Assembly: GCF_025961225.1 (NCBI RefSeq)
Contig: NZ_JAOQNG010000007.1
Coordinates: 1,190,501 to 1,254,500 of the forward strand
Reading direction: 5' to 3'
Source: Azospirillum canadense
Lineage (GTDB): Bacteria; Pseudomonadota; Alphaproteobacteria; Azospirillales; Azospirillaceae
DNA: 64,000 bases
The notes under the pieces are model-generated. The model was not told the DNA's origin. It made no database searches and worked only from the letters and a program-made list of their open reading frames with translations. Every line of letters begins with the position of its first letter. The stretch's first letter is position 1. This document shows, one piece after another, positions 1 to 8,297 of this stretch. The position numbers and the translations under genes were made by a program.

Positions 1-722
1 AAAAGATGCCTGTTGCTGCGAGCAGTGCCGCGGCCGGTTGCAGCGAGACAACCAACAGTGAAGCGCTCCGGATGATCGCTGAGCGACCGTCGAGCGGGGC
101 TATCCTCCTAAGGAAGCCGCGCCGATTAGAATGATATCGTAAAGGGAAACGACCTGACGCAAAGGGCGACTGCCATCGCAATGTGGTGCTGGAGGGATGT
201 GCCGCCTTGGTAGACTGCGTTTTCGCGCTCCAGTCCTATGCGGGGTTCAGCCCCAGACGCTTGAGACCTCCTGTCTCGCCGACGCCCTCGAAGTAACCGT
301 TCATCTGTGAGTTCAGAGGTTATCGGCCGCTGAATAACCTGTCAACACGTTTTTACCAGGTTACTGTCGATTTTTGCGTCTCCCCTCCGCCGCACGACCG
401 ACCGGCTGTGAATGCGGCATCCCGAAGCTTTCCCTACGCAGGAAGTCCATCTGCCAACGGAAAGCTTTGGTATCGACTCGATACGACGTAGGATCCTGTC
501 GGCAGCTTGTGTTGATGCTGCTTCCGCGCGTTCCTCCTGATGCGCTCCTCCCAGACTAGGGTCGCTGTCGCCCCCGACGGTGGCCCATCCTTTCCGCGGG
601 CGATTCCGCCGAATGGAATGGCTTCTCGCGCAGGAGCCGACAGGCGCGCCTCGCGCGGAACGCCCGTATGGCGCACACCGCCAGCCGGTTGGAGGGCCAG
701 CCGGTTGAACAGGAGAACTCCC
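1..722. other. Non-coding leader, nothing recognised
   Basis: I see no convincing gene in this stretch. Short open frames exist on both strands but have no recognisable domain or good start. Two short inverted repeats lie at 318-339 (GGTTAT/ATAACC) and 336-362 (AACCTG/CAGGTT) and could be a regulatory site. A purine-rich AGGAGAA sequence at about 710-717 serves the gene starting at 723. Confidence 0.4.
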
Positions 723-1442
723 ATGGGCAGCGGCAGGAACGAACGGGCGATCGTCTTCGGCGTCGGGCCGGGCTTGGGCCTGGCGCTCGTGCGACGGCTC
801 GCGGGCGAGGGCATGGCGGTCGCGATGGTGGCGCGCGATGTCGGTAAGCTGGAGCGCCTGCGCGACGCGGCGGGGCTTCAGGGCGTGACGGCCCATGCGT
901 GCGACGTGTCGAAGGGGGACGAGGTCGCCGCCGTGTTCGGGGCCGCGTTCGACGCCATCGGCGCCGCGCCGGATCTCGTCGTGTTCAACGCCAGCACGTT
1001 CGAGCCGGCCGGCATCCTCGACATCGATCCCGCCGCTTTCGAGCGGTGCTGGCGCATCGACTGCCTGGGCGGATTCCATGTCGGCCAGCAGGCGGCCCGG
1101 CGCATGGTGCCGGAAGGGCGGGGCACGATCCTTTTCACCGGCGCGACCGCGAGCCTGCGCGGCAGCGCGCGCCTGGCCAAGTTCGCGGTCGCAAAATTCG
1201 GCCTCCGGGCGCTTGCCCAGTGCATGGCGCGGGAATTGGGGCCGCAGGGCATCCATGTCGGCCATGTCGTGATCGACGGCCAGATCGCGACGCCCACCGC
1301 GCGCAAACGCCAACCGGACCGCGACCCGGACACGATGCTTGACCCCGACGCCCTTGCGGAGACCTATGTGCACCTTCACCGCCAGCCGCGCACCGTCTGG
1401 ACTCTGGAGCTGGACGTACGGCCCGCGGTGGAGAAATTCTGA
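723..1442 (+). CDS. SDR-family protein without the catalytic Tyr (SDR_c10-like)
   Basis: A 239-residue Rossmann-fold protein of the short-chain dehydrogenase superfamily. The start at 723 is chosen because AGGAGAA lies 6 bases upstream and the cofactor motif follows at once. The nucleotide-binding loop reads GVGPGLG (about residues 13-19) instead of TGxxxGIG, and the NNAG position reads NAS. At the active site the sequence is KFAVAKFG, so Phe replaces the catalytic Tyr while the Lys four residues later is kept. This matches the atypical SDR_c10 subgroup, which lacks the normal tetrad. Substrate is unknown and classical dehydrogenase activity is doubtful. The gene is convergent with the CGNR gene. 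Confidence 0.85.
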   Translation: MGSGRNERAIVFGVGPGLGLALVRRLAGEGMAVAMVARDVGKLERLRDAAGLQGVTAHACDVSKGDEVAAVFGAAFDAIGAAPDLVVFNASTFEPAGILDIDPAAFERCWRIDCLGGFHVGQQAARRMVPEGRGTILFTGATASLRGSARLAKFAVAKFGLRALAQCMARELGPQGIHVGHVVIDGQIATPTARKRQPDRDPDTMLDPDALAETYVHLHRQPRTVWTLELDVRPAVEKF

Positions 1443-1468
1443 TCCCTATCGACGACGCCCGTGGGCCG

Positions 1469-2098
1469 CTAGACGGCCTTGGCGCGGGCGCGGTGCGCGG
1501 CGGCCTTGGCCCGGTTGCCGCAGACGGCCATACTGCACCAACGGCGCTTGTGGGCCTTGGTCCGGTCCAGGAACAGGAGCGTGCAGGTCGGCCCTTCGCA
1601 ATTTCGCACCAAGCCGAGATCTTCTTCCGTCAGGAGCCTCGCGATGGACGAGGCGATCGGCTGCAGCGTTTGCTCGGCACTCGCCCACCGGTTCACGCGC
1701 CTCAACTGCAGCCCATGAGCGCCGTCGCCGGACTGGCCTGTGATGCGCGCAAAGCTGTTGTCCTTGGCCAGGACGTCGTTCAGCGGCCCGAGGTCGCTCT
1801 CATGGACGTGGGGATGAGCCTGCGCCGCAAGCGTCAGGACGATCTGGCGGAACCAGTCCCGAAGTCGGCGCGCCTGCCCGGCGACGGCATCCAGGTCGTC
1901 GGCAGGCATCCCTTGGAGCCGAGCCGCGTCTTCGGCGTCGATCGCGCCGGCCTTGAGCAGCCACAGGACGAAGCCGTGCCCGTCCCGCAGGCAGTCGGTC
2001 GAGGCATCGCGAGGATTCTCGATGCTGTTCAGGAAATCCATCGCAAGATGATCGCCAACCAGGATAGGATCCGGGTAATGGCCGACGTTCACGCTCAT
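1469..2098 (-). CDS. CGNR zinc-finger (ABATE-domain) protein
   Basis: A 209-residue protein with an N-terminal ABATE-like alpha-helical region (about residues 8-140; GDHLAMDFLNSI near the start) and a C-terminal CGNR zinc finger. The finger has CEGPTCTLLFLD, then WCSMAVCGNRAKAAAHRAR, giving four cysteines placed to bind zinc. Proteins of this family are presumed stress-linked transcription regulators, but few are characterised. The start at 2098 is followed by the conserved N-terminus. The upstream 110 bases are AT-richer than the surroundings and probably hold its promoter. Confidence 0.85.
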   Translation of the reverse strand: MSVNVGHYPDPILVGDHLAMDFLNSIENPRDASTDCLRDGHGFVLWLLKAGAIDAEDAARLQGMPADDLDAVAGQARRLRDWFRQIVLTLAAQAHPHVHESDLGPLNDVLAKDNSFARITGQSGDGAHGLQLRRVNRWASAEQTLQPIASSIARLLTEEDLGLVRNCEGPTCTLLFLDRTKAHKRRWCSMAVCGNRAKAAAHRARAKAV

Positions 2099-2210
2099 CA
2101 GATGCCTACGACTTTGGATGGGACGGTGTTCGTAACCGTTAAAATATGCGTTTTTGGGTTATCTTTCAAGAGTGGCCGTCGGCCGACCGCACAGAAAAGC
2201 ATGCGCCCCG

Positions 2211-2930
2211 TCAACCCACGCTGACGTCGTCGAGGTCGATCCAGACATAGGTCCGGTCGCGATCCGGACGGCCATCGGCGCACCGGGGGTGGGCCCGCCG
2301 TTTCGTCGGAAAGGTGAAGCCGTCGGCCTGCACCCTGTCGTGGACATATTGGGCGGCCGGAAAGCCTCCGGAGATGTCGACCTGATAATCGTGGCGGCGC
2401 AGCAGGAAATCCGGTCCGAAGTAGAAGTCCTGCACCGGGCAGTGGCTTTCGATCTTGGCCGGGAAGGTCACCCGCAGCACGCGCCAGGTTTCATCGCCTT
2501 CCCGCCAGGGGGCGATCTCCTCGACGCCGACCTTGGGCAAAGCCATCAGAAAAGGCGTGTTCAGATAGGTCCACATGGCGTAGCCGCTGAAGTAGGATCG
2601 GTGGAGAGGATCCCACGGGGTGTCCAGCGCGTGGTTGGCGAAGGCGGCGCGTGGATGATCACGTTCGGCGACGATGCGGCCATCGCCCGCTTCGATCATG
2701 CAACGCTCCGGCGTGAAGGTCATGCGCCAATCGGGTTTGCCGTAAGGGGCCACGCTCGCCCATTCGCGATGGATGGCGGCGACGACGCGGCGGCGTGTTG
2801 AATCAGCCTCGATCCCCTTCATGCCCCACAGCTCGCCACCCGACACCATCGTCGCGTTGACGGTCTTGAAGGAGTTCCAGCGGTCGAGCCCGCCGTGCGC
2901 GGCCAGGACCTTGTGCAGTAGGTCGGTCAT
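2211..2930 (-). CDS. Conserved hypothetical protein
   Basis: A 239-residue protein starting MTDLLHKVLAAHGGLDRW. I chose 2930 because GGGGAGACGACG precedes the ATG; an in-frame extension to 3233 runs through the tautomerase relic and is unlikely to be real. It has no signal peptide or membrane helix. The composition (many Trp, Tyr, Phe and Arg) suggests a soluble beta-rich fold. I do not recognise a named family. A truncated tautomerase lies just upstream on the same strand, so this gene may once have been its operon partner. Confidence 0.7.
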   Translation of the reverse strand: MTDLLHKVLAAHGGLDRWNSFKTVNATMVSGGELWGMKGIEADSTRRRVVAAIHREWASVAPYGKPDWRMTFTPERCMIEAGDGRIVAERDHPRAAFANHALDTPWDPLHRSYFSGYAMWTYLNTPFLMALPKVGVEEIAPWREGDETWRVLRVTFPAKIESHCPVQDFYFGPDFLLRRHDYQVDISGGFPAAQYVHDRVQADGFTFPTKRRAHPRCADGRPDRDRTYVWIDLDDVSVG

Positions 2931-3051
2931 CGTCGTCTCCCCAGGGTTGCACGGGGCGCGGGGTCCGGCGGCAAGGCCTGTCGGTCCCCCCAACCTCCCG
3001 CCGTCCACAAGACCTGAACAGCCACCGATGCCCCCCGGCACAGCGGCCGCG

Positions 3052-3137
3052 TCACACCGACGGCGGGCGCTTCGCCGCCGTGCGGCGCCGGTACTCCACC
3101 ACCGGCACCCCGCCCTGGCCCCAGTTCTCCAGGGGCT
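3052..3137 (-). pseudogene. 3' fragment of a 4-oxalocrotonate tautomerase gene
   Basis: The minus strand encodes PLENWGQGGVPVVEYRRRTA followed by a short tail and a stop. This is almost the same, at DNA and protein level, as the last 25 codons of the intact tautomerase at 5606-5842. The fragment lacks Pro1 and the first two-thirds of the gene. Upstream of 3137 the similarity stops abruptly and transposon-like sequence begins, so a rearrangement removed the 5' part. Confidence 0.8.
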
Positions 3138-3174
3138 GCACAGTGCGCTCGAAAATTGGCTCTTCCGCATTCTC

Positions 3175-3304
3175 GATACTGCTGGCGAATTCCTGAGCGG
3201 CGTTTCGGGGAGCTTCACAGGGCGAAAAATCATGTCCCGAAACGTTGGGTCTGATAGGGTCCTTGGAGTTCACGGAGCAAGCCGTCGAATTCGCCAGCAG
3301 TATC
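3175..3304. repeat. Perfect 18-bp inverted repeat, 130-bp unit
   Basis: GATACTGCTGGCGAATTC at 3175-3192 is matched by its exact reverse complement at 3287-3304, 94 bases later. The unit sits between the tautomerase relic and an ISL3-type transposase relic. It could be a miniature inverted-repeat element, the fused ends of a deleted element, or part of the ISL3 end region. Confidence 0.7.
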
Positions 3305-3330
3305 ATTCTCGGTGCACAACTCTGAGAGCT

Positions 3331-3480
3331 TTAAGCTGCAGCGAGCACCCGCTGACGCAAGAGGTCGAATTTCGCCCGACCGTGCATCTGGCGTTTTACC
3401 AGCTTGAGTTTGGTGATCCGCCCTTCCACTGGACCGGTGCTCCACCCCAGGGACAGGGCGGTCACCGGCAACACGCTTCA
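3331..3480 (-). pseudogene. ISL3-family transposase, C-terminal relic
   Basis: On the minus strand, ALSLGWSTGPVEGRITKLKL continues into VKRQMHGRAKFDLLRQRVL and a TAA stop at 3331-3333. WSTGPVEGRITKLK is the hallmark C-terminal block of ISL3 transposases, including its catalytic Glu. An in-frame TGA just upstream and the loss of the remainder show this is a decayed fragment. Confidence 0.75.
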
Positions 3481-3481
3481 G

Positions 3482-3628
3482 GCAGCTCGGGGCCGACGGG
3501 CAACTCCGGCTGTCGATTACGACGTCGCTGGGTTCTGCCACACCGCCGCAGGCCAGCCGCCAAGTCCGGCGCAGCCGGTCGAGCAAGCGCCGCCACAACC
3601 TGAGCCGCGTCCAGCGGGCATCATTCAA
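3482..3628 (-). pseudogene. IS5-type transposase internal relic
   Basis: The minus strand encodes LWRRLLDRLRRTWRL and then EPSDVVIDSRSCPSAP. This resembles the region around the first catalytic Asp of IS5/IS427-type transposases (VVDS or VIDS). It adjoins the ISL3 relic directly and has no start, second Asp or Glu. Confidence 0.5.
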
Positions 3629-3682
3629 TCCCTGCTCACCACCGGCTGCATCGTCATTATCGCCAACAGGCGCGTCGCTTTA
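3626..3682 (+). pseudogene. IS5-type transposase C-terminal relic
   Basis: The plus strand reads SLLTTGCIVIIANRR, matching the C-terminal end (ALLTAAAIFIVANR) of the intact IS5-type transposase at 7422-8201. Only about 19 codons remain. Its orientation is opposite to the neighbouring IS5 fragment, so several insertions have been scrambled here. Confidence 0.45.
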
Positions 3683-3708
3683 GGACAACCGCCTCAAAAT
3701 TGATGAGG

Positions 3709-3766
3709 CTCTTGGCCCCAAAGACTCTTGGCCCTAAAGACTCTCGGCACCCAAGGCTCTTGGCAA
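3709..3766. repeat. 16-bp tandem repeat, about 3.6 copies
   Basis: Units start at 3709 (CTCTTGGCCCCAAAGA), 3725 (CTCTTGGCCCTAAAGA), 3741 (CTCTCGGCACCCAAGG) and 3757 (partial). The first two differ at one base and later copies are more diverged. The array lies in transposon debris and encodes nothing obvious. Confidence 0.75.
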
Positions 3767-4250
3767 TTCCAAGCGCATAACCAGGTTGAACAGGGCGGCG
3801 GCGGCCGGCGCCATACTTTCCGGTCCCGTCTGGATGAGATGTTTCAGCCTGGATGAGCTGTATCATCAACGAGGCGATGATCGTACCCTGAGGCTCTGGC
3901 TCCCGGTTTTTCATGCTTGGCAACAAGGGCGAACGGTATTAAGGGCAACACAGTCGCGGGAACCTCCACGGCGGGGGCAGCCCAGCGACAAAAGCCAAAT
4001 TTCCAGACCTCAGGTTACGCATCCGGCTCGCGAGGATAGAGGACAGATCGAACTTACCGTGACAGCGGGGGCGTCTTACCTGTGCGGTCATGTTCATTTT
4101 GGCATCACGGCGGCGCTCCACGGCGTGATCACGCTCAAGAGCAGACGAGCCAAGCAAACCAGCTTCGACAGCTCCCAGATCCTGTGCATGAACGAAGCTT
4201 TGGCCGTCGAGGTTCGCATCGTCCATGCCAACACGGAGGAGGATGCCGTG
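3767..4250. other. Unassigned debris
   Basis: Open frames on both strands cover this stretch, but none shows a recognisable domain or a good ribosome site. The base composition is less G+C-biased by codon position than in the flanking genes, which fits non-coding or decayed sequence. Confidence 0.35.
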
Positions 4251-4435
4251 CACCTGACCGACGTCTCCCCATTCCTCGTCGAAGATAAGCTGAAGCGTTT
4301 GGGCGCCAACTACGAAAGGGCGGCGACTGGGCTGATTTCACCGTTGTCGACGGGCGGCTGATCACTGGCCAAAACCCGTCCTCATCAGCCTCGGCTGCTC
4401 GGGAGTTGCTGCTGCTCGGGAGTTGCTCAAGCTTC
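4251..4435 (+). pseudogene. DJ-1/PfpI-family C-terminal relic with frameshift
   Basis: One frame reads LTDVSPFLVEDKLKRLGANY and, after a single-base loss near 4318, the next frame continues GGDWADFTVVDGRLITGQNP and a Ser/Ala-rich ARELL end. This is the typical C-terminus of PfpI-like type 1 glutamine-amidotransferase-domain proteins. The N-terminal half with the nucleophilic Cys is missing, so the gene is dead by truncation and by frameshift. Confidence 0.7.
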
Positions 4436-4844
4436 AACGGGGCGAGGCTCCCACGTTCCGACGAAGCTCGCGGTGCCTTCACCTGATGGCTGCTCGCCGC
4501 CGGGGTGATGCGCGGTTCCTGCGCGGCACGGACGAAGCGGAGATGGCGGGCGGCGGCTTCGAAGGCGTGGAACCCGCTGAGGGGCAGCTACGGTCGCGAC
4601 ATCGACAAATTCCTTTTGCCGATCTGCTGAGGAAAGCTCGTTTGTCCTTTTATGCGTCCTAGCGCATCGTCTTATGGGAAAGCGGGGCGCACAAACGGCA
4701 AGGAGCGCCGGTCGGAAGTCTCGGCTTCAGCAAGAAATTCTCACGTTTCTGCCTACGCTAACGGGCGTGGGACGACCCGCGGCACCTCGGGTGGAGGTGG
4801 CGGGCCGCCCATCCACTCACCCTGTTCAAATTCGAGGATCCATC
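4436..4844. other. Intergenic, nothing recognised before the SDR operon
   Basis: I see no supported gene here. The last 60 bases precede the SDR-tautomerase operon and probably hold its promoter and leader; I cannot point to a clear -35/-10 pair. Confidence 0.3.
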
Positions 4845-5555
4845 ATGAGCACGCAGACGGTTGCGCTGATCACCGGCGCGTCGCAGGGCATCGGGGCTGG
4901 TCTGGTGGCGGGCTTCCGCCAGCGCGGCTTCGCCGTCGTCGCCACCTCGCGCTCCATCCAGCCGAGCGGCGACCCGAACGTCCTGGCCGTCGGCGGCGAC
5001 ATCGCCGACCCGGACACCGCCAAGCGCGTCGTCGCGGCCGCCCGCGAGCGCTTCGGCCACATCGACACGCTGGTCAACAACGCCGGCATCTTCGTCGCCA
5101 AGCCCTTCACCGAATACACCGCGGCCGATTTCGCGGCGGTCATGGCCACCAACGTGGCCGGCTTCTTCCACGTCTCCCAGCTGGCCGCCGCGCAGATGCT
5201 GACCCAGGGCAGCGGGCACATCGTCAACATCACGACCACGCTGGTCGACCAGCCCCTGGCCGGCGTGCCGGCGGCGCTGGCCTCCCTGTCGAAGGGCGGC
5301 CTGGACGCGGTGGTCCGCTCGCTTGCCATCGAATACGCCGGCAAGGGGATCCGCGTGAACGCGGTGTCGCCGGGCATCATCAAGACGCCGATGCACACGC
5401 CGGAGACGCACGAGTTCCTGTCCGCCCTGCACCCGGTCGGCCACATGGGTTCGATCCAGGACATCGTGGACGCGGTCCTCTACCTCGACGGGGCGGGCTT
5501 CGTCACCGGCGAGACGCTGCACGTCGACGGCGGCCAGCACGCCGGCCGCTGGTAG
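4845..5555 (+). CDS. SDR-family protein with non-canonical active site
   Basis: A 236-residue short-chain dehydrogenase-like protein. The start at 4845 is preceded by GAGGATCCATC and followed by TVALITGASQGIG, a perfect cofactor-binding motif at residues 5-17. NNAG is present near residue 77. At the catalytic site the sequence is PAALASLSKGGL, so the position four before the Lys is Ala and the usual Tyr is absent. The C-terminal NAVSPGIIKTPM and GETLHVDGGQ blocks are typical of the family. The tautomerase gene starts 50 bases downstream, so the two are probably one operon handling a keto/enol compound. Whether the protein is a redox enzyme is uncertain. Confidence 0.85.
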   Translation: MSTQTVALITGASQGIGAGLVAGFRQRGFAVVATSRSIQPSGDPNVLAVGGDIADPDTAKRVVAAARERFGHIDTLVNNAGIFVAKPFTEYTAADFAAVMATNVAGFFHVSQLAAAQMLTQGSGHIVNITTTLVDQPLAGVPAALASLSKGGLDAVVRSLAIEYAGKGIRVNAVSPGIIKTPMHTPETHEFLSALHPVGHMGSIQDIVDAVLYLDGAGFVTGETLHVDGGQHAGRW

Positions 5556-5605
5556 GAGCCCCTGGCAGCCGCCGACAGGCACCCCGAACGCAAAGGAAAG
5601 CTCCA

Positions 5606-5842
5606 ATGCCCTACGTGAACATCCAGATCACCCGCGAGGGTGCGACCCCCGGCGAGACCGCCGCGACGCCGGAGCAGAAGGCCGCCCTGATCAAGGGCGT
5701 CAGCGATCTGCTGTACGAGGTGCTGAACAAGCCCCACGAGGCCACCTTCGTGGTGATCGACGAGGTGCCCCTGGAGAACTGGGGCCAGGGCGGGGTGCCG
5801 GTGGTGGAGTACCGGCGCCGGACGGCGACCAAAACCACCTGA
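5606..5842 (+). CDS. 4-oxalocrotonate tautomerase family protein
   Basis: A 78-residue tautomerase. After Met removal Pro is residue 1 (MPYVNIQITREG), the general base of this superfamily. AAAGGAAAG lies 6-14 bases before the ATG. The C-terminal block PLENWGQGGVPVVEYRRRTA is duplicated as a relic at 3052-3137. Members interconvert enol and keto forms in aromatic and halo-acid catabolism; the substrate here is unknown. It follows the SDR gene in the same operon. Confidence 0.88.
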   Translation: MPYVNIQITREGATPGETAATPEQKAALIKGVSDLLYEVLNKPHEATFVVIDEVPLENWGQGGVPVVEYRRRTATKTT

Positions 5843-6245
5843 ACCGACCACCGCCCTGGCCGCGGGGCACCAAAAACGGCTCAGCTCGCTGCGGCTTTGA
5901 GAGCGGGCCGACTGCCCTCGATCGCACGCTGATCCCACAGCGGCCCCGCTTCGGGATGAGCAGACCGCTCGCGTCCGAGCATTGCGCGACACGGAAGCTT
6001 GTCTTGCAAAGAGACGGCATACAAACGGCAGGCGCGCGCATTTCGATTGCGGTCGCAGGCGTGAACCCCGAGCGCGAGGCCTCGCGCGGCTATCGGCGGG
6101 GAGCGGATCGTCGAAGTCCGGGAGTCCCGCCGCACGTCCGGCGAGCACCCGCCCCGTTGCCAGGGTCCGTCACGGGCGTCCGGAGTGCGCCCCGAACCTT
6201 CGAAAGCCGGCCAAACACTGCGCCCGCAACGACGAGGAAAGCGCT
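5843..6245. other. Intergenic, nothing recognised
   Basis: About 400 bases without a supported gene. Short frames on both strands have no recognisable domain. GAGGAAAGCGCT just before 6246 is the ribosome site of the next gene. Confidence 0.35.
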
Positions 6246-7181
6246 ATGACGACATCGTCTGCCCATGACCGCCCAATCCTCGTGACCGGAGCCGCCGGCA
6301 GCATCGGTGCCATCGGCCGCACGCTCACGGCAATGCTGCTCGCCAACGGGCATAAGGTGCGTGCCTTGGTGCGGCGGGAGGACGAACGCTCGGAAGACCT
6401 GCAACGGCTTGGTGCCGAGGTCGTGCAGGGCGACCTGACCGACTTGACCGCGATGCACCGCGCCATCGAAGGGTGCGCGCGCCTCTATTTCGGAATGTCG
6501 GTTTCGGAGGCCTATCTGGAAGCCACCGTCAACACCGCCGCGGTGGCGCGCCACCACGGCGTCGAGGCCTTCGTGAACATGTCGCAGATGACGGTCACGC
6601 AGATGGGCATCACCGAGACCACCAACAGCCCGCAGCACAAGCTGCACTGGCTTGCGGAGCAGGCCTTGGCGTGGTCGGGGCTGCCCGTCGTCACGATGCG
6701 GCCGACGGTCTTCCTGGAAGGCTTCTTTCTGCGTCTCGCCGCGGCCGGCGTACGAGACGGCGACGAGTTGGCGTTGCCGCTCGGCCGCGGCAGGACCTCG
6801 CCGATCTCGGCGGTCGATGTGGCGCGCGCTGTATCCGTGATCCTCGACGACCCGAGGCCACACATCGGTCACGTCTACAATCTGACCGGCTATGAGTCGG
6901 CCGATCTGGACCACTACGCGCGCGTCTTTTCCGAGGCCCTCGGCCGACCAATCCATTACCGCAACGTGCCTCTCGCGGGATGGGTCGACGGCCTTCGGCA
7001 GGCGGGGGTGCCGATGCATCTCGTCAACCACCTCACCGCGATGGCCGATCTGCATGCGCAGGGCCGGTACGATCGCATGACGGACGACCTGATCACGCTC
7101 ACGGGCAAGGCGCCGACGAGCATGTTCGATTTCGTGAAACTCCACGCCGCCGAATTCACGAGGAGCAACGCCACGGCGTGA
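6246..7181 (+). CDS. NmrA/NAD(P)H-binding atypical SDR
   Basis: A 311-residue protein of the NmrA-like or NAD(P)H-binding extended SDR group. The motif GAAGSIGAIGRTL at about residues 14-26 binds the dinucleotide. VRALVRREDERSEDLQRLGA and VQGDLTDLTAMHRAIEG are classic for the family, as is the later MRPTVFLEGFF block. The start at 6246 has GAGGAAAGCGCT in front; longer upstream frames have no ribosome site. Relatives are quinone or flavonoid-type reductases or redox sensors. No operon partner is evident: an IS5 insertion begins 163 bases downstream. Confidence 0.8.
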   Translation: MTTSSAHDRPILVTGAAGSIGAIGRTLTAMLLANGHKVRALVRREDERSEDLQRLGAEVVQGDLTDLTAMHRAIEGCARLYFGMSVSEAYLEATVNTAAVARHHGVEAFVNMSQMTVTQMGITETTNSPQHKLHWLAEQALAWSGLPVVTMRPTVFLEGFFLRLAAAGVRDGDELALPLGRGRTSPISAVDVARAVSVILDDPRPHIGHVYNLTGYESADLDHYARVFSEALGRPIHYRNVPLAGWVDGLRQAGVPMHLVNHLTAMADLHAQGRYDRMTDDLITLTGKAPTSMFDFVKLHAAEFTRSNATA

Positions 7182-7344
7182 CGCGGAGGTCGCTCGCCGT
7201 CCCCCCTCCGCTGACCTCGGCGCTGGGAGATGCGGCGTTGATGCTGGCGGCGATGGAAAACGAAAGTCTGTTCATCGCCGTTCAGCCCTGCATGCCGACG
7301 AGCGGACGCCTGAACCAATCGTCGGCCCGCGACGCCTCGTCTAA

Positions 7345-8210
7345 GGCCCGGTTTCCAGAACTCTCCGAGGTCAGCTGCGAGCGTGATCAAGTAACCGCAT
7401 GCCGGTTCCCGTGCCTTTGGCATGGGAGCGGACATGCGCGCGCAGGCGGTAGAGCTGGTGGCTGGCATCATCGACCGGATCGAGCCCCGGCACCCCGGTC
7501 CGGGGCGCCCCCCGGTGCCGACGGCGGAGGTGATCCGGACGCTCGGCTTCTTTGTGCGCGAGGGTGTCCAATGGCGGGAGTTGAAGGCTGCGGACGGACG
7601 CGCCTCGGGCTCCACCCTGCGCCGCCGCCTGGACGAGTGGCACACCACGGCGTTGCTGCGCCGTGTCCATGCCGTCCTCATCCGCATGGCGCGCTCCGGC
7701 CCCGACGCCGCCGCATGGGACGTCGTGGTGGACAGCTGCTCGGTGCGGGCCAAGCGGGGCGGCGAGTTGACCGGGGCGAACCCGACCGACCGCGGTAAGC
7801 CCGGGACCAAGTACCACGTGGTCGTCTCGACCGATGGCCTGCCGCTGGCGGTCGTCCCTTCGCCCGCCAATGTGCATGACACCAAGCTCTTTCCGGATCT
7901 GCTGCGCCTGGCCCAGGTTGTCTGCGCCGCCATCAGCAGGCTCTACGCGGACGCGGGTTACGACAGCGCCGATAACCGCTGGCTCTGCTTGCGCGACGGC
8001 ATCCAGCCGCACATCCGCAAGATCGGCGAGCCCCACGGCTCGGGGCTCGGCAAAGTCCGCTGCGTCGTCGAGCACGGCTGCGCTTGGCTGCTCGCAAACA
8101 AACGCCTAGATCGACGGCAGGACAGGTTGGGGCGGATCATACTCGCGCTGCTCACCGCCGCGGCGATCTTCATCGTCGCCAACCGCCTCAGCGCATTCTG
8201 AAAACCGTCC
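7345..8210 (+). mobile_element. IS5-family insertion sequence (IS427-like)
   Basis: An 866-bp element around the transposase at 7422-8201. The left end GGCCCGGTTTCCAGAAC and the inverted right end GGACGGTTTTCAGAAT match at most positions with one gap, as expected for IS5-type ends. CTAA flanks both sides (7341-7344 and 8211-8214) and may be the target duplication, though the exact boundary could shift by a base or two. It lies against the relic of an IS256-type end at 8247-8297. Confidence 0.7.
7422..8201 (+). CDS. IS5-family transposase
   Basis: A 259-residue full-length transposase with the DDE residues visible: D in VVVDSCSVRAKRGG (about residue 107), D in YADAGYDSADNR (about 184) and E in VVEHGCAWLLANKR (about 228). 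The N-terminal GRPPVPTAEVIRTLGFFVREG block is typical of the group. The frame is intact, so the copy may be active. Its C-terminal LLTAAAIFIVANR matches the relic at 3626-3682. Confidence 0.9.
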   Translation: MGADMRAQAVELVAGIIDRIEPRHPGPGRPPVPTAEVIRTLGFFVREGVQWRELKAADGRASGSTLRRRLDEWHTTALLRRVHAVLIRMARSGPDAAAWDVVVDSCSVRAKRGGELTGANPTDRGKPGTKYHVVVSTDGLPLAVVPSPANVHDTKLFPDLLRLAQVVCAAISRLYADAGYDSADNRWLCLRDGIQPHIRKIGEPHGSGLGKVRCVVEHGCAWLLANKRLDRRQDRLGRIILALLTAAAIFIVANRLSAF

Positions 8211-8246
8211 CTAACTCTTCGCCGTAGGGCGAAAAGCGACCGCCCC

Positions 8247-8297
8247 GGAGTAAACCGGCGGCCTCGACTCGCCGAAGAACATACAGGCTCCCTCGGG
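8247..8297 (+). repeat. Orphan IS256-type terminal end
   Basis: Read on the minus strand, this stretch matches the end of the intact IS256 element at 9414-9461 at most positions, including TTCTTCGGCGAG and GAGGCCGCCGGTTTACTCCG. Its orientation is opposite to that element. The matching interior would lie at lower coordinates, where the IS5 copy now sits. It is therefore the remaining tip of a second, mostly lost IS256-type copy. Confidence 0.65.

Noticed and set aside
681..706. Direct repeat CCAGCCGGTT before the first SDR gene
   Set aside because: Only two 10-bp copies 16 bases apart in GC-rich DNA; chance is likely.
342..1379. Long minus-strand frame (345 codons) over the first SDR gene
   Set aside because: It is a GC-rich shadow of the plus-strand SDR gene: no domain, no ribosome site, and the real gene has clear family motifs.
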